DNA of 64,000 nt from Phaeospirillum sp. (GCA_030824585.1 JAVBXM010000008.1:37832-101831), one strand, 5' to 3'; positions 20,223 to 30,327 are shown, counted from the stretch's first letter. Notes: a model not told the origin generated them from the sequence alone. A program made the numbers and translations.

Positions 20223-21509
20223 CTATGCCCGCTTCAGCGCCACCACCGTTCGGGGTTGAACGATCCCCAACTTCGGTAGAGCTGCCCGGATGGCCGTGGC
20301 GATGTGGGACGGAGCCAGATGGGCATAGTGCTTTTCGGTCATCCGGGTGTCGGCATGCCCCAGGTTGGCGGCAATAACCGAGAGGTGGGCTCCGGCCTGG
20401 ACCAGATGGCTGGCATAGGTGTGGCGCAGGATGTGAAAATTGGCGGGAGGCACGATATTGGCGGCTTCGCAGGCGTCGGCCAATGGGCGGAACTGATGTG
20501 ACTTCCCCCAGGCCGTCCCATCTGGCCGGGCGAAGACCAAAGCGTTGCTGGCGCGTCCAACAATGTGATCGGTAAAGAACGCAGCGCCGTCGTCACCGAG
20601 AACGACATGCCGGGGCTTACCTCCTTTGCTGGCACGAATGGCAATGGTCTGGGCGGTTTCGTCAAAGTCGGAGCAGCGCAGAGCCGTCAATTCCCCATAG
20701 CGGCACCCAGTCAGTAATGCGGCCTGGACGAGGGGGCGGAAGGATTCACCGCAGGCATTGACCAAGCGGACGCATTCATCGGGCTTCAGATAGCGGATTT
20801 TTGCCGAATCGGCCTCTCGAAACGGCTTGACCCGACGCCACGCGATATCGGACTGGATTTTCCCTTCATGAAAAGCGTAATTCAGCGCCGCCTTTAGGGC
20901 GGTCAGCGTGCGGTTGGCGGTGGCTTGCCGACGCCGAAGGGCGTCATGATCCTCGGAGGTGTCTCGGTATTTCTGGTCATCCCCCTTTCTCGTGCGAAGG
21001 CGAGGCGGTGTGGCAGCGACCTCGGCGTGCCAATCGCGCAGGCGCTTTGTCGTCAGCTTTTCGAGCGTCACATCCCCCAATTTGGGGAGGATGAAGGCAT
21101 TGATCCGACTTTCCAACTCCTTCAGGGATTTGCCGCCCTTTCTTTTGTATTCGGAAACATAATCCTGCATCACCACCGTGATCGTGGCCTTGCCGGGTGT
21201 CATGGTCCTCTCGCCGACGGCCTCCATGGCCGACGAGGAAAACCATTCACGCGCTTTGGTTTGGGCATGGACATAGTCGAGAGCGGTGAGGCCATCGGCG
21301 TCCATCACATCATCAGCGGGGCCGAGCGAGACCTCGCGGCGAAAGCCCTCCTTCACGAACTTTGCGATCCACATCCCGCCCTTTGCCCCCTTGCGATAGC
21401 CGAGGGCGCAACCGGGGGCGATCGTGGTCCAATGGATGGTCTTCCCTGTCGGCAGTTTGGAGCGGGCGGAGCGAGTGTCAATCTTGGCGTTGCGGACGGT
21501 ACGGGCCAT
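20223..21509 (-). CDS. Phage-type tyrosine recombinase/integrase
   Basis: ALLTGCRYGELTALRCSDFD (first catalytic Arg), HILRHTYASHLVQAGAHLSVIAANLGHADTRMTEKHYAHL (HxxR...H/Y). Confidence 0.93.
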   Translation of the reverse strand: MARTVRNAKIDTRSARSKLPTGKTIHWTTIAPGCALGYRKGAKGGMWIAKFVKEGFRREVSLGPADDVMDADGLTALDYVHAQTKAREWFSSSAMEAVGERTMTPGKATITVVMQDYVSEYKRKGGKSLKELESRINAFILPKLGDVTLEKLTTKRLRDWHAEVAATPPRLRTRKGDDQKYRDTSEDHDALRRRQATANRTLTALKAALNYAFHEGKIQSDIAWRRVKPFREADSAKIRYLKPDECVRLVNACGESFRPLVQAALLTGCRYGELTALRCSDFDETAQTIAIRASKGGKPRHVVLGDDGAAFFTDHIVGRASNALVFARPDGTAWGKSHQFRPLADACEAANIVPPANFHILRHTYASHLVQAGAHLSVIAANLGHADTRMTEKHYAHLAPSHIATAIRAALPKLGIVQPRTVVALKRA

Positions 21510-21643
21510 TGCGAGCTTCCCACAAATTTCCCACAATTATGTACCCGAACGGTGCCGATCTCACAAGGACAAATATACACTAACTCATTGATTTTAAATT
21601 ATTCGCTAGCGTTCGCCGGCGTCCGGAAAGTCACGTTTAGTCC

Positions 21644-21689
21644 CCCTCTCACGGCGGTAACCGGGGTTCGAATCCCCGTGGGGACGCCA
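21644..21689 (+). other. Truncated tRNA-Glu 3' half, putative att site of the adjacent integrase
   Basis: CCCTCTCACGGCGGTAACCGGGGTTCGAATCCCCGTGGGGACGCCA matches the anticodon loop to CCA of bacterial tRNA-Glu (anticodon CTC). Upstream DNA does not supply the 5' half. Confidence 0.8.
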
Positions 21690-21949
21690 AGCGATTTTTC
21701 CAATAAAATCGATCAGGTAACCGCTAGTGAAAACGGCGTTGCGAGTGCATTTGTGAGCGTCTTCGGTGACGCCCTCGGTTGCTCTTGAACGTCGGTTTAC
21801 GGCGCTCCAGTACTGCCGGCGTGGGTAATTGTGCTCCAAGTGGAGCGGTCCGGCCAAGCCTGAGACCCAGCCAGAGCGGCGCCGCAGACCAATAGGCTGG
21901 CGCCCGGCAACGCGCCCATGGCCTGGAACAAGGTTTTCCCCAGGGATCG

Positions 21950-22525
21950 TCAGCGTAGGGTGAACATCTTGTTCAGGGTTCCGTGCCCGGCGAACTGGTG
22001 GAGTATCCCGAGCAGCGGATGGACGATCAGGTAGGTCCACATCACCGGCGCCATGGCTTCGTGCACCTCCTTCACGGCCCGCAGGGCCGGGGACAGGCCG
22101 CCGTCGGGAGCCATGCCGATAGCCAGGGCAGTGCCGGTCGCCGCCATGCCCAGCGCCAGCAGCAATCCGGCTCCCTGCACCGCGGCGGGCAGGGGCCTGG
22201 GCCCGTCACCGGCGGGCAGGCGTCCGCGAAGCGCCTGGCGGGCGGTTTCCCCGACGTCGCGGCCAAGGTCGGCCCGCCGGGCCTTGGAGAACCACGGGAA
22301 CAGCATCATCGCCTCGCCCCGGGCCAAGCTGCGGCCCAGAGCCCACAGCCAGTGGACGGACACGATCCCCAACAGCCCGATACCCAGCCCTTCGTGGACT
22401 TCATACCATTGGTTGGGTAGGCGTCCGGGCTTGGGGTAGATCATCACAAGGCTGGTGATCATCTGCAGCGAAACGCCAAGGGCGACGCACAGGTGAAGAA
22501 TTCGGGTCAACGGGTCGTATTTCAT
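21950..22525 (-). CDS. Cytochrome b561-like membrane protein
   Basis: Four TM-like segments with His residues: TRILHLCVAL, YEVHEGLGIGLLGIVSVHWLWALG, VKEVHEAMAPVMWTYLIVHPLLGILHQFAGHGTLNKMF. Confidence 0.75.
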   Translation of the reverse strand: MKYDPLTRILHLCVALGVSLQMITSLVMIYPKPGRLPNQWYEVHEGLGIGLLGIVSVHWLWALGRSLARGEAMMLFPWFSKARRADLGRDVGETARQALRGRLPAGDGPRPLPAAVQGAGLLLALGMAATGTALAIGMAPDGGLSPALRAVKEVHEAMAPVMWTYLIVHPLLGILHQFAGHGTLNKMFTLR

Positions 22526-22795
22526 GGGGACCTCCAGATCAGGGGCGGGGCTTGGCCGTCCAGGCGGTCACCCGCCATCCGGCCGATTCCGGGCCCGATT
22601 ACGAGCGGCCCGGACCGTCGCCAATATCCTGCTGTCCTCCAGGCTAGGGCATTCCACCTGAATGGATCGGGACTCGGCCGTTCATGCTGGAGTCATGTTC
22701 GGCCGGCCTTCCCGTTTGGGGCATACGTATGTTTACCTGATGGACCTAGTCAAAAAGTGATAAGAAAAATTCCAGTTTGATGAACCCAGAAAACC

Positions 22796-25648
22796 ATGGC
22801 GATGCCGGCATTTTTTCAGAACCTTGATCTCAAGACCAAAATCGTCGCCGCCAGCATCGGCATGTTCGTGGCGGCCATCTGGCTGCTGGCCCATGACGTG
22901 GTGGAGGAGGTGCGCGACGACGTCAAGGCGGTGGTCGCCGCCGAGCAGACCGCCCTGGTCGAGCACATCACCGACAGTCTCGAGGAAGAGGCCAAGCTCC
23001 GCATCAACACCCTGAAGGACGTGGCGTCGCTGATCTCCCCGGAGCTCATGGCGAATCCGGAACGCCTGGGCACCAGGCTCGGGGAGCTCAAATACATCGG
23101 GCGGCTATTCAATCTGGGCGTGTCGGTGATTTCCCCCGAAGGAACCGGCCTGGTGGATTTTCCCGTGCTGAAGGGGCGGAGCGGATCGGATTTCTCCCAA
23201 CTGGACTATTTCCAGGGCATCGTGGCCGGCGAGGAGGTGGCGGTCAGCCGTCCGCGCCTGGGACGGTTCAGCAAGCAGCCGGTGGTCCTGATCGCCGTTC
23301 CCATCCGCAATGCGGACGGCCGGATCATCGGCGTTCTGGCCGGGGCCAATTCGGTTTCGGACAGCGACTTCTTCACCGAAATCATTCCGCGCCAAAGCCG
23401 TCTGGACGGGGAGTTCCACATCGTCTCTCCCCGCGATCGTCTTTTTGTCGCCTCCACCCGCAAGGACCGCCTCCTGCAGCCCCTTCCGGCGGCGGGCGTC
23501 AACCGCATGCTCGACCGCTACGCCCAGGGATACGAGGGGTCCGGGGTCTCGCTCAATGCCGAGGGTGTCGAAACCCTCAGCTCGTCCAAGCGCATCGAGA
23601 GCACCGGCTGGGCGGTCATCGCCACCATGCCGACCGCCACCGCCTTTGCTCCCATCCGGCGGCTGGAATTCGAGATCTACAAGGATGCCGCGCTGGCCTC
23701 GGCCTTCATCGGCGTGTTGCTCTGGCTGTTCGTCCGGCGCCAATTGCTGCCGCTGGAGCATTCGGCCGAGATGCTCAACGCCATGGCGACCGGCGGCCGC
23801 CCCCTCAGCCCGCTGCCGGTGGAGGGCGGGCCGGAAATCCGCCAGTTGTTGGACAGTTTCAACAAGCTCCACGAACGCATCGGCGCCCAGAAGCAATCCC
23901 TTCAGGACAATGCCGAGCAGTTGAGACTGGCGGCATCGGTGTTCGACGGCACCAGCGAGGCCATCGCCATCACCGATTCCGACGGCCGGATCATCAGCGT
24001 CAATAAGCCGTTCTGCCGCCTGACCGGCTACGAGCCCGGGGAACTGGTCGGCCAGAATCCCAGCCTCCTGAAGTCGGGTCGCCACGACGCCGCCTTCTAC
24101 GCCGAGATGTGGCGCTCGCTCACCGCCACCGGCAATTGGTCGGGCGAAGTGTGGAACCGCCGCAAGACCGGCGAGATCTATCCCGAACGCCTGACCATCT
24201 CCACCATCTACGATGCCCAGGGGCAGGTGCAGCGCCGTGTGGCCATCGCCTCGGACATCACCGCGCAGAAGCAGGCCGAGGACATCATCTGGCATCAGGC
24301 CAACCACGACCTGCTGACCGGCCTGCCCAACCGGCGGCGGTTCCTGGAACTGCTGGAGGGGGAGCTGACCCGGGCGGACAGCCTGGACATGGTGGTGGGC
24401 GTTCTTCTCGTCGATCTCGACCGCTTCAAGGAGGTCAACGATACCCTGGGCCACGCCATCGGCGACCGGCTGCTGCTGGAGGCCGTGCGGCGGATCGCCA
24501 CCTGCCTTTCCGAGGGCGACGTCATGGGCCATCTGGGGGCCGACGAATTCATCATCTCGCTGCTGGACGGCCAGGATACCGCCCGGCTCGAGGCGGCGGT
24601 GGCCGCCATCCGCATGGTCATCGCCCAGCCGTTCCGTTCGGATGCGGATACCATCCACCTCACCGCCAGCATCGGCATCACCGTCTATCCCACCGACGGC
24701 AGCGACATCGAGGAACTGCTCCGCAACGTGGACCAAGCCCTGCGCGAGGCCAAGGACGGTGGCCGCGACCGCTCGAGCTGCTTCACCGAATCCATGCGGG
24801 AGGCGGGGCAAACCCGGCTGCAACTGGCCAACGACCTGCGCGGGGCGCTGGCCGCCGGGCAATTCGAGGTCTACTACCAGCCCATCATCCACATGGAGAC
24901 GCGGGCCATCGTCAAGGCCGAGGCCCTGCTGCGCTGGCGCCACCCCGAGCGCGGCTTCGTCAGCCCCGCCCTGTTCATTCCCATCGCCGAGGAAACCGGC
25001 CTGATCTGCGACATCGGCAATTGGGTGTTCCGCCAGGCCTCGGCCGTGGCCAGGCGGCTGTGCGACCGCTGCGGCTACATGCTTGACGACGCCTGCCGCC
25101 GGGAATTGCTGGCCAGCCCCTCGGCGCCCTGTCCGTTCCAGATCGCCGTCAACAAGTCGCCCCGCCAGTTCTTTTCCGGGTTCAGCCATCTGGAATGGCC
25201 CGAGCACCTGCGCGACCTGAACATCTCGCCCCGATGCATCTCCATCGAGGTCACCGAAGGGCTGCTGCTGGGCCAGCACGCCGAGGTGACCGAGCGGCTG
25301 ACCAAATTCCGCGAGGCCGGCATGCAGGTGGCCCTGGACGATTTCGGCACCGGCTATTCCGCCATGTCCTACCTAAAGCGCTTCGACATCGACTACATCA
25401 AGATCGACCAGTCCTTCGTGCGCGACATGACCACCGATTCCAGCGATCGCGCCATTGCCGAGGCGATCATCGTCATGGCCCACCGCCTGGGCATGAAGGT
25501 GGTGGCCGAAGGCATCGAGACCGAGGAGCAATACGCCCTGCTGGCCGCCGCCGGCTGCGATTTCGGCCAGGGCTACCTGTTCGCCCGGCCCATGCCGGCC
25601 GAGGAATTCGAACCCCTGATCGGCGCCCTCGGCCCGCGGGAGGCCTGA
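22796..25648 (+). CDS. Periplasmic sensor-PAS-GGDEF-EAL protein (degenerate GADEF, intact EAL)
   Basis: TM-bounded sensor region; PAS (IAITDSDGRIISVNKPFCRLTGYEPGELVGQNPSLLKSGRHD); HLGADEFIIS; EALLRWRHPERG; DDFGTGYSAMSYLKRFDIDYIKIDQSFV. Confidence 0.92.
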   Translation: MAMPAFFQNLDLKTKIVAASIGMFVAAIWLLAHDVVEEVRDDVKAVVAAEQTALVEHITDSLEEEAKLRINTLKDVASLISPELMANPERLGTRLGELKYIGRLFNLGVSVISPEGTGLVDFPVLKGRSGSDFSQLDYFQGIVAGEEVAVSRPRLGRFSKQPVVLIAVPIRNADGRIIGVLAGANSVSDSDFFTEIIPRQSRLDGEFHIVSPRDRLFVASTRKDRLLQPLPAAGVNRMLDRYAQGYEGSGVSLNAEGVETLSSSKRIESTGWAVIATMPTATAFAPIRRLEFEIYKDAALASAFIGVLLWLFVRRQLLPLEHSAEMLNAMATGGRPLSPLPVEGGPEIRQLLDSFNKLHERIGAQKQSLQDNAEQLRLAASVFDGTSEAIAITDSDGRIISVNKPFCRLTGYEPGELVGQNPSLLKSGRHDAAFYAEMWRSLTATGNWSGEVWNRRKTGEIYPERLTISTIYDAQGQVQRRVAIASDITAQKQAEDIIWHQANHDLLTGLPNRRRFLELLEGELTRADSLDMVVGVLLVDLDRFKEVNDTLGHAIGDRLLLEAVRRIATCLSEGDVMGHLGADEFIISLLDGQDTARLEAAVAAIRMVIAQPFRSDADTIHLTASIGITVYPTDGSDIEELLRNVDQALREAKDGGRDRSSCFTESMREAGQTRLQLANDLRGALAAGQFEVYYQPIIHMETRAIVKAEALLRWRHPERGFVSPALFIPIAEETGLICDIGNWVFRQASAVARRLCDRCGYMLDDACRRELLASPSAPCPFQIAVNKSPRQFFSGFSHLEWPEHLRDLNISPRCISIEVTEGLLLGQHAEVTERLTKFREAGMQVALDDFGTGYSAMSYLKRFDIDYIKIDQSFVRDMTTDSSDRAIAEAIIVMAHRLGMKVVAEGIETEEQYALLAAAGCDFGQGYLFARPMPAEEFEPLIGALGPREA

Positions 25649-25651
25649 GGC

Positions 25652-27379
25652 TCAGGCGCCGACCCGGACCCGGGCGCCGAATTCGGCGATGGTCCGCCGC
25701 AGGGTATCGGACTGGCTGGACAGCGCGTGGGCCGACGACAGGACCTTGTCGGCGATGGCGCCCACGTCCTCGGTCTCGCGCGTCACGGCGCCGATATTGG
25801 CGGCGACCTCCTGGGTGCCCCTGGCCGCCTGCTCGGCGCTGCCGGCGATCTCGCCGGTGGCGGCGCGCTGCTGTTCCATGGCCCGCGCGATATCGGTGGA
25901 AATCTGGTTGATCTCCCCGATGATGGTGACGATGCCCTGGATGGCGTCCGCCGCCTGGGAGGTGGCGGCGCGCACCGACACCACCTGACGGCCGATATCC
26001 TCGGTGGCCTGGGCGGTCTGGCTGGCCAGATGCTTGACCTCGCCCGCCACCACGGCAAAGCCTTTTCCCGCCTCTCCCGCCCGGGCCGCCTCGATGGTGG
26101 CGTTGAGCGCCAGCAGGTTGGTCTGCCCGGCAATGGCGTTGATCATGCCCACCACCTCGTCGATATGGGTGGCGATGTCGGCCAGCCCGGTGACGATGTC
26201 GCTGGTCCGCGACGCCTGGACCACCGCCTTGTCCGAGATGGCGGCGGCCTGGGCGACGCGGCGCGATATCTCGTTGACCGAGGCGGTCATCTCCTCGGCG
26301 GCCGAGGCCACCGTCTCGACGTTGAGCGACGCCTTGTCGGCCGCCCCGGCGGCGGCGGCGGCCTGGGCCGAGGCGGTCTTGGACATGTCCGACATGGTCA
26401 GGGAGCTGGATTGCATGGCCTCGGCGGCGCCCGACAGGGCGGAAACCACCTCGGCGATGGTCGCCTCGAGGGAATCGGCCAGGCCTTCCATCATGGAGGT
26501 CCGCTCCTGGGCGGCGCGGCGGGCGGCGGCCTCGGCCTCGGCCTCCATGGCGCGGTTCTTCAAGATGTTGCCGCGAAACACCTCCAGGGTCTCGGCGATG
26601 GCGCCGATCTCGTCGGAGCGGCCGTGGCCGTAGACCGTGGCCTCGGTGTCGCCGTCGGCCAGGCGGCGCAGGCTGTCCACCGCCCGGTTCAGCGGCTTGG
26701 CGATGCCCAGGTGCCCCAGCAGGGCGCCGAGCACGAAGCCGCCGGTGGTGCCGATCACCGCCACGGCCAGCATCACGGTCAGGGCCGTGGTCTTGGCCTC
26801 GGCGGCGCTCTCGAAGATGCGCGCGGCGGAGGCTTCGGCGGCGGCGGTATAGGCCAGCACCGATTTCTCGAAGCGCCCGGCCACCGTGCTGCTGGTCATG
26901 GCGGCCTCGGTGATGATCATCTGGCCCTCGGACACCTCGACGGTGGCGCCGTGCTGGGCCACCTTGGCGATGGTGTCGTCCTGGGAGCCGAGATAGGCCG
27001 CCTGTCCGGCCTCGATGGCGCGCAGCGATTCCTGCCGTTCCGGCCCGGTCAGGCTCTTGAGTTGGGCCAGAGCCTCCTTCAGGTCCTGCCGCTGGCTCTC
27101 GATCCGCTTGCGGGTCTCGCGCAGATTGTCGGGGGTGGGGTCCGAGGCCAGGACGTATTCGCTGCGGTTGAGCGTCAGGGCCAACTGGTTCAGCCGGGTG
27201 GCGGCCATGACCGTGCGGCTGGTGGTCTCGATGGCCGAAAGGGAATCCGACAGCCGGCCGATGCCGGCGATTCCCGCCATGGCGATCACCAGGGTGACCA
27301 CCGAGCACAGGGCGGTGACCAGCAGGACCTTGACCGAGATGCGCAGGCGGCCCAGCGCCATGAATCCCTGTCCGGCCAT
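25652..27379 (-). CDS. Methyl-accepting chemotaxis protein
   Basis: Start MAGQGFMALGRLRIS. TM-bounded sensor, HAMP-like region, signalling tip INAIAGQTNLLALNATIEAARAGEAGKGFAVVAGEVKHLA. Confidence 0.92.
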   Translation of the reverse strand: MAGQGFMALGRLRISVKVLLVTALCSVVTLVIAMAGIAGIGRLSDSLSAIETTSRTVMAATRLNQLALTLNRSEYVLASDPTPDNLRETRKRIESQRQDLKEALAQLKSLTGPERQESLRAIEAGQAAYLGSQDDTIAKVAQHGATVEVSEGQMIITEAAMTSSTVAGRFEKSVLAYTAAAEASAARIFESAAEAKTTALTVMLAVAVIGTTGGFVLGALLGHLGIAKPLNRAVDSLRRLADGDTEATVYGHGRSDEIGAIAETLEVFRGNILKNRAMEAEAEAAARRAAQERTSMMEGLADSLEATIAEVVSALSGAAEAMQSSSLTMSDMSKTASAQAAAAAGAADKASLNVETVASAAEEMTASVNEISRRVAQAAAISDKAVVQASRTSDIVTGLADIATHIDEVVGMINAIAGQTNLLALNATIEAARAGEAGKGFAVVAGEVKHLASQTAQATEDIGRQVVSVRAATSQAADAIQGIVTIIGEINQISTDIARAMEQQRAATGEIAGSAEQAARGTQEVAANIGAVTRETEDVGAIADKVLSSAHALSSQSDTLRRTIAEFGARVRVGA

Positions 27380-30327
27380 CACAGGGTTCCCGCCTTGCCC
27401 GCCCGCCAGCGGTCCCGCTCGGTGGCCAGCAGATGGGCGTGCTCCTCCTCCTCGGCCTGGAGCTCGCGGTAAAGCTGGGCCTCGGGCGAGCCGCCCGCCG
27501 CCTCCGCCGCTTGCCGGGCGAAGAACGAGGCGGCCCGCAATTCGAAGGCGATGGCGGCGGCGAACAGGGTTTCGGCATCGTCCACCGGGCCGTCCAGTCC
27601 GGCCAGCGTCACCGCCTGGGCCAGACCCATGCCGCCCACCGGGACGTCCACGTGGTAGCGCCGGGCCAGGGTCCGCATGTGCTCGTCCTCCATGGCCGCC
27701 AGCTTGGCGAACAGGGCGGTGACCTCGGGAATTGCGGCCTCCTCGGCGGCGCGGGCATAGAAATTCCGGCCGCCCAGTTCGATCTCGAAGGCGGCGCGGA
27801 TGGCGGCCAGCTCGGCGTCCCCGGCCGCGCCGGGGCGCTCCAGGGCGTCCAGCGCCCCGCCGCAATGGGGGCAGCGGCCGTGGGGAAAGGCGAAGCCCTC
27901 GGACACCTTGGCGCAGGAGCGGCAGCGCCATTGCAGCTCCTGCCCGGCGCAGCAGACATAGCCTTCCTCGCCGTCCTCCACCGGGCGGTGGCATTTGGGG
28001 CAGGTAGCGCCGCCGGGCGTGAAGGCCTCGGCCGTGGCGCCATCCACCGGCCACATGGCCTTGTCCCGGTCCAGCCAGGTGGCGACGGCCTTGGCGGCGC
28101 GGCGCCCGGCTCCCATGGCGAGGATCACCGTCGCCCCGCCGGTGACGATATCGCCGCCGGCGAACACGCCGGGCAGGTTGGTGCACTGGGTGGCCTCGTC
28201 CACCACGATGTTGCCCCACTTGTTGAGGTCGAGCCCCGGCGTGGCCTGGCCGATGATGGGATTGGCCTTGGTACCCAGGGCGTAGATGACGGTGTCGCAT
28301 TCCAGCTCCACCCGTTGGCCGGTGGGCACCGGCTTGCGGCGGCCACGCTCGTCGGGTTCACCCAGTTCCATGCGCTCGACGGTCATGCCGCGCACGTTGC
28401 CGGCGTCGTCGATGAGGATTTCGACGGGCGAGTGGAGGAAGTGGAACTCGATGCCCTCCTCCTTGGCGTGGCGGATTTCCTCGATGCGGGCCGGGGCCTC
28501 GGCCTCGGTGCGGCGGTAGACGCAGCGCACCACCGGCGCGCCCAGGCGCTTGGCCACCCGCAGGCAGTCCATGGCGGTGTTGCCCGCCCCGATCACCACC
28601 ACGCTTCGCCCCAGCCCGATGGGCGTGTCGCGGTAGGGAAAGCGGTCGCCGCCCATCAGGTTGACGCGGGTCAGGAACTCGTTGGCGGAATAGACCTGGC
28701 CGGCGAACTCGCCGGGAATCCCCAGGAAGGCCGGCGCCCCGGCCCCCGCCGCGACGAACACCGCGTCGAAGCCCATCTCGCCGGTCAGTTGGGCGATGGT
28801 GAAGGTCTTGCCGATCACCTTGTTGGTTTCGAAGCGGACGCCGATATCCTTCAGCCGCTGAATCTCGCGGTCGATGATGGGGCGCGGCAGGCGGAAGGCG
28901 GGAATGCCGTATTGCAGCACGCCGCCCAGCACGTGCAGGGCCTCGTAGACCACGACCTCGGTGCCGAAGCGCACCAGATCGGCGGCGGCCGCCAGCCCGG
29001 CCGGGCCGGAGCCCACGATGGCGACGCGGCCCAGGCGGCGGGCGACCTTGGGCGGTTCGGCCCTGGCCGGGCGGGCGAAATCGCCGACGAAGCGCTCCAG
29101 GCGGCCGATGGCCACCGGCTCCAGCTTCTTGTTCTTGGCGATGACGCATTGCGCCTCGCACTGGCTTTCCTGGGGGCAGACCCGGCCGCAGATGGACGGG
29201 AAGATGCTGGAATCGTAGATGGCGTCCAGGGCGCCTTCCAGGTCGCGGACCAGCATGTGGCGGATGAAGCGTGGAATGTCGATGCCCACCGGACAGCCGG
29301 CGATGCAGGTCGGCTTGTGGCACTGGATGCAGCGCTCGGCCTCGCGCAGGGCCTCGGCCATGCCGTAGCCCAGATTGACCTCGTCGAAATCGCGGGCCCG
29401 CTGGGCGGCGTCGCGCTCGGGCATGGGCACCTGATGGGGCTCGAGCGCCGAAAGCTTCTTGTAGGTGCGCTTGCCCTCGACCACCAGTTGCTGTTCCAGG
29501 CTGCACACATGGGCGAAATCGGTGTTGGCGGCCGCCTCCTGCGCCTTGAAGCGGCGCTGGCGGGCGTGCAGCTCGGTGAAGTCCACCAGATGGCCGTCGA
29601 AATCGGGGCCGTCGACGCAGGCGAACTTGACCTCGCCGCCCACCGTGACCCGGCACGAGCCGCACATGCCGGTACCGTCCACCATGATGGTGTTGAGCGA
29701 TACCAGGGTCTTGACCCCGAACGGCCGGGTGGTCTCGACGCAGGCGTTCATCATGGGCAGCGGCCCGATGGCCACCACCAGGTCGGGGGGATCGACGCGG
29801 CAGAGGTCCTCGAGCGCTCCGGTCACCAGCCCCGGCCGCCCGAAGCTGCCGTCGTCGGTACAGATGATCACGTCGTCGGCCCAGCGGGAAAAGCGGTCCT
29901 GCCAGAACACCAGGTCCTTGCTTCGGAAGCCCATGATGGCGGTGGTGCGGTTGCCCGCTTCCTTGAAGGCCCGCAACTGGGGGAACACCGGCGCGACGCC
30001 CAGGCCGCCGCCGACCAGCACCACGTGGCCGGCCTTGCCGATATGCTGCGACAGGCCCAGCGGCCCGACGAAATCGTCGAAGGTATCGCCCTGGCGGTAA
30101 TCGTCGCGCATCTCGCGCGTGGTCTTGCCCAGGGCCTGGATCACCAGGGTGACGGTGCCCCGCTCGCGGTCGTAATCGGCGACGGTGAGCGGAATGCGTT
30201 CGGCGCCTTCGTAGAGGCGAAGCATGACGAAATGCCCCGGCTTGGCCGCCCGCGCCACGTCGGGGGCATGGACTTCCCACAGGAAGGTGGAGTCGGAAAA
30301 GGCTTCGCGGCGGACGATCGGGTACAT
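27379..30327 (-). CDS. Fusion: ferredoxin-NADP reductase-like / GltD-like FAD-NADPH oxidoreductase / CxxC + rubrerythrin-like C-terminus
   Basis: Start MYPIVRREAFSDSTF. HVVLVGGGLGVAPVFPQL and CGSCRV; CIQCHKPTCIAGCPVGIDIPRFI and CGRVCPQESQCE; VAIVGSGPAGLAAAADL; CPKCHRP...CRSC...CPHCGG; EIELGGRNFYARAAEE...EDEHM...EEEEHAHLL. Confidence 0.87.
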   Translation of the reverse strand: MYPIVRREAFSDSTFLWEVHAPDVARAAKPGHFVMLRLYEGAERIPLTVADYDRERGTVTLVIQALGKTTREMRDDYRQGDTFDDFVGPLGLSQHIGKAGHVVLVGGGLGVAPVFPQLRAFKEAGNRTTAIMGFRSKDLVFWQDRFSRWADDVIICTDDGSFGRPGLVTGALEDLCRVDPPDLVVAIGPLPMMNACVETTRPFGVKTLVSLNTIMVDGTGMCGSCRVTVGGEVKFACVDGPDFDGHLVDFTELHARQRRFKAQEAAANTDFAHVCSLEQQLVVEGKRTYKKLSALEPHQVPMPERDAAQRARDFDEVNLGYGMAEALREAERCIQCHKPTCIAGCPVGIDIPRFIRHMLVRDLEGALDAIYDSSIFPSICGRVCPQESQCEAQCVIAKNKKLEPVAIGRLERFVGDFARPARAEPPKVARRLGRVAIVGSGPAGLAAAADLVRFGTEVVVYEALHVLGGVLQYGIPAFRLPRPIIDREIQRLKDIGVRFETNKVIGKTFTIAQLTGEMGFDAVFVAAGAGAPAFLGIPGEFAGQVYSANEFLTRVNLMGGDRFPYRDTPIGLGRSVVVIGAGNTAMDCLRVAKRLGAPVVRCVYRRTEAEAPARIEEIRHAKEEGIEFHFLHSPVEILIDDAGNVRGMTVERMELGEPDERGRRKPVPTGQRVELECDTVIYALGTKANPIIGQATPGLDLNKWGNIVVDEATQCTNLPGVFAGGDIVTGGATVILAMGAGRRAAKAVATWLDRDKAMWPVDGATAEAFTPGGATCPKCHRPVEDGEEGYVCCAGQELQWRCRSCAKVSEGFAFPHGRCPHCGGALDALERPGAAGDAELAAIRAAFEIELGGRNFYARAAEEAAIPEVTALFAKLAAMEDEHMRTLARRYHVDVPVGGMGLAQAVTLAGLDGPVDDAETLFAAAIAFELRAASFFARQAAEAAGGSPEAQLYRELQAEEEEHAHLLATERDRWRAGKAGTL

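Noticed and set aside
23105-25279. 724-aa minus-strand ORF opposite the PAS-GGDEF-EAL gene
   Set aside because: Antisense artefact; the plus strand has unambiguous PAS/EAL motifs.
25727-27472. 581-aa plus-strand ORF opposite the MCP
   Set aside because: Gly/His-rich antisense translation; MCP signalling tip is on the other strand.
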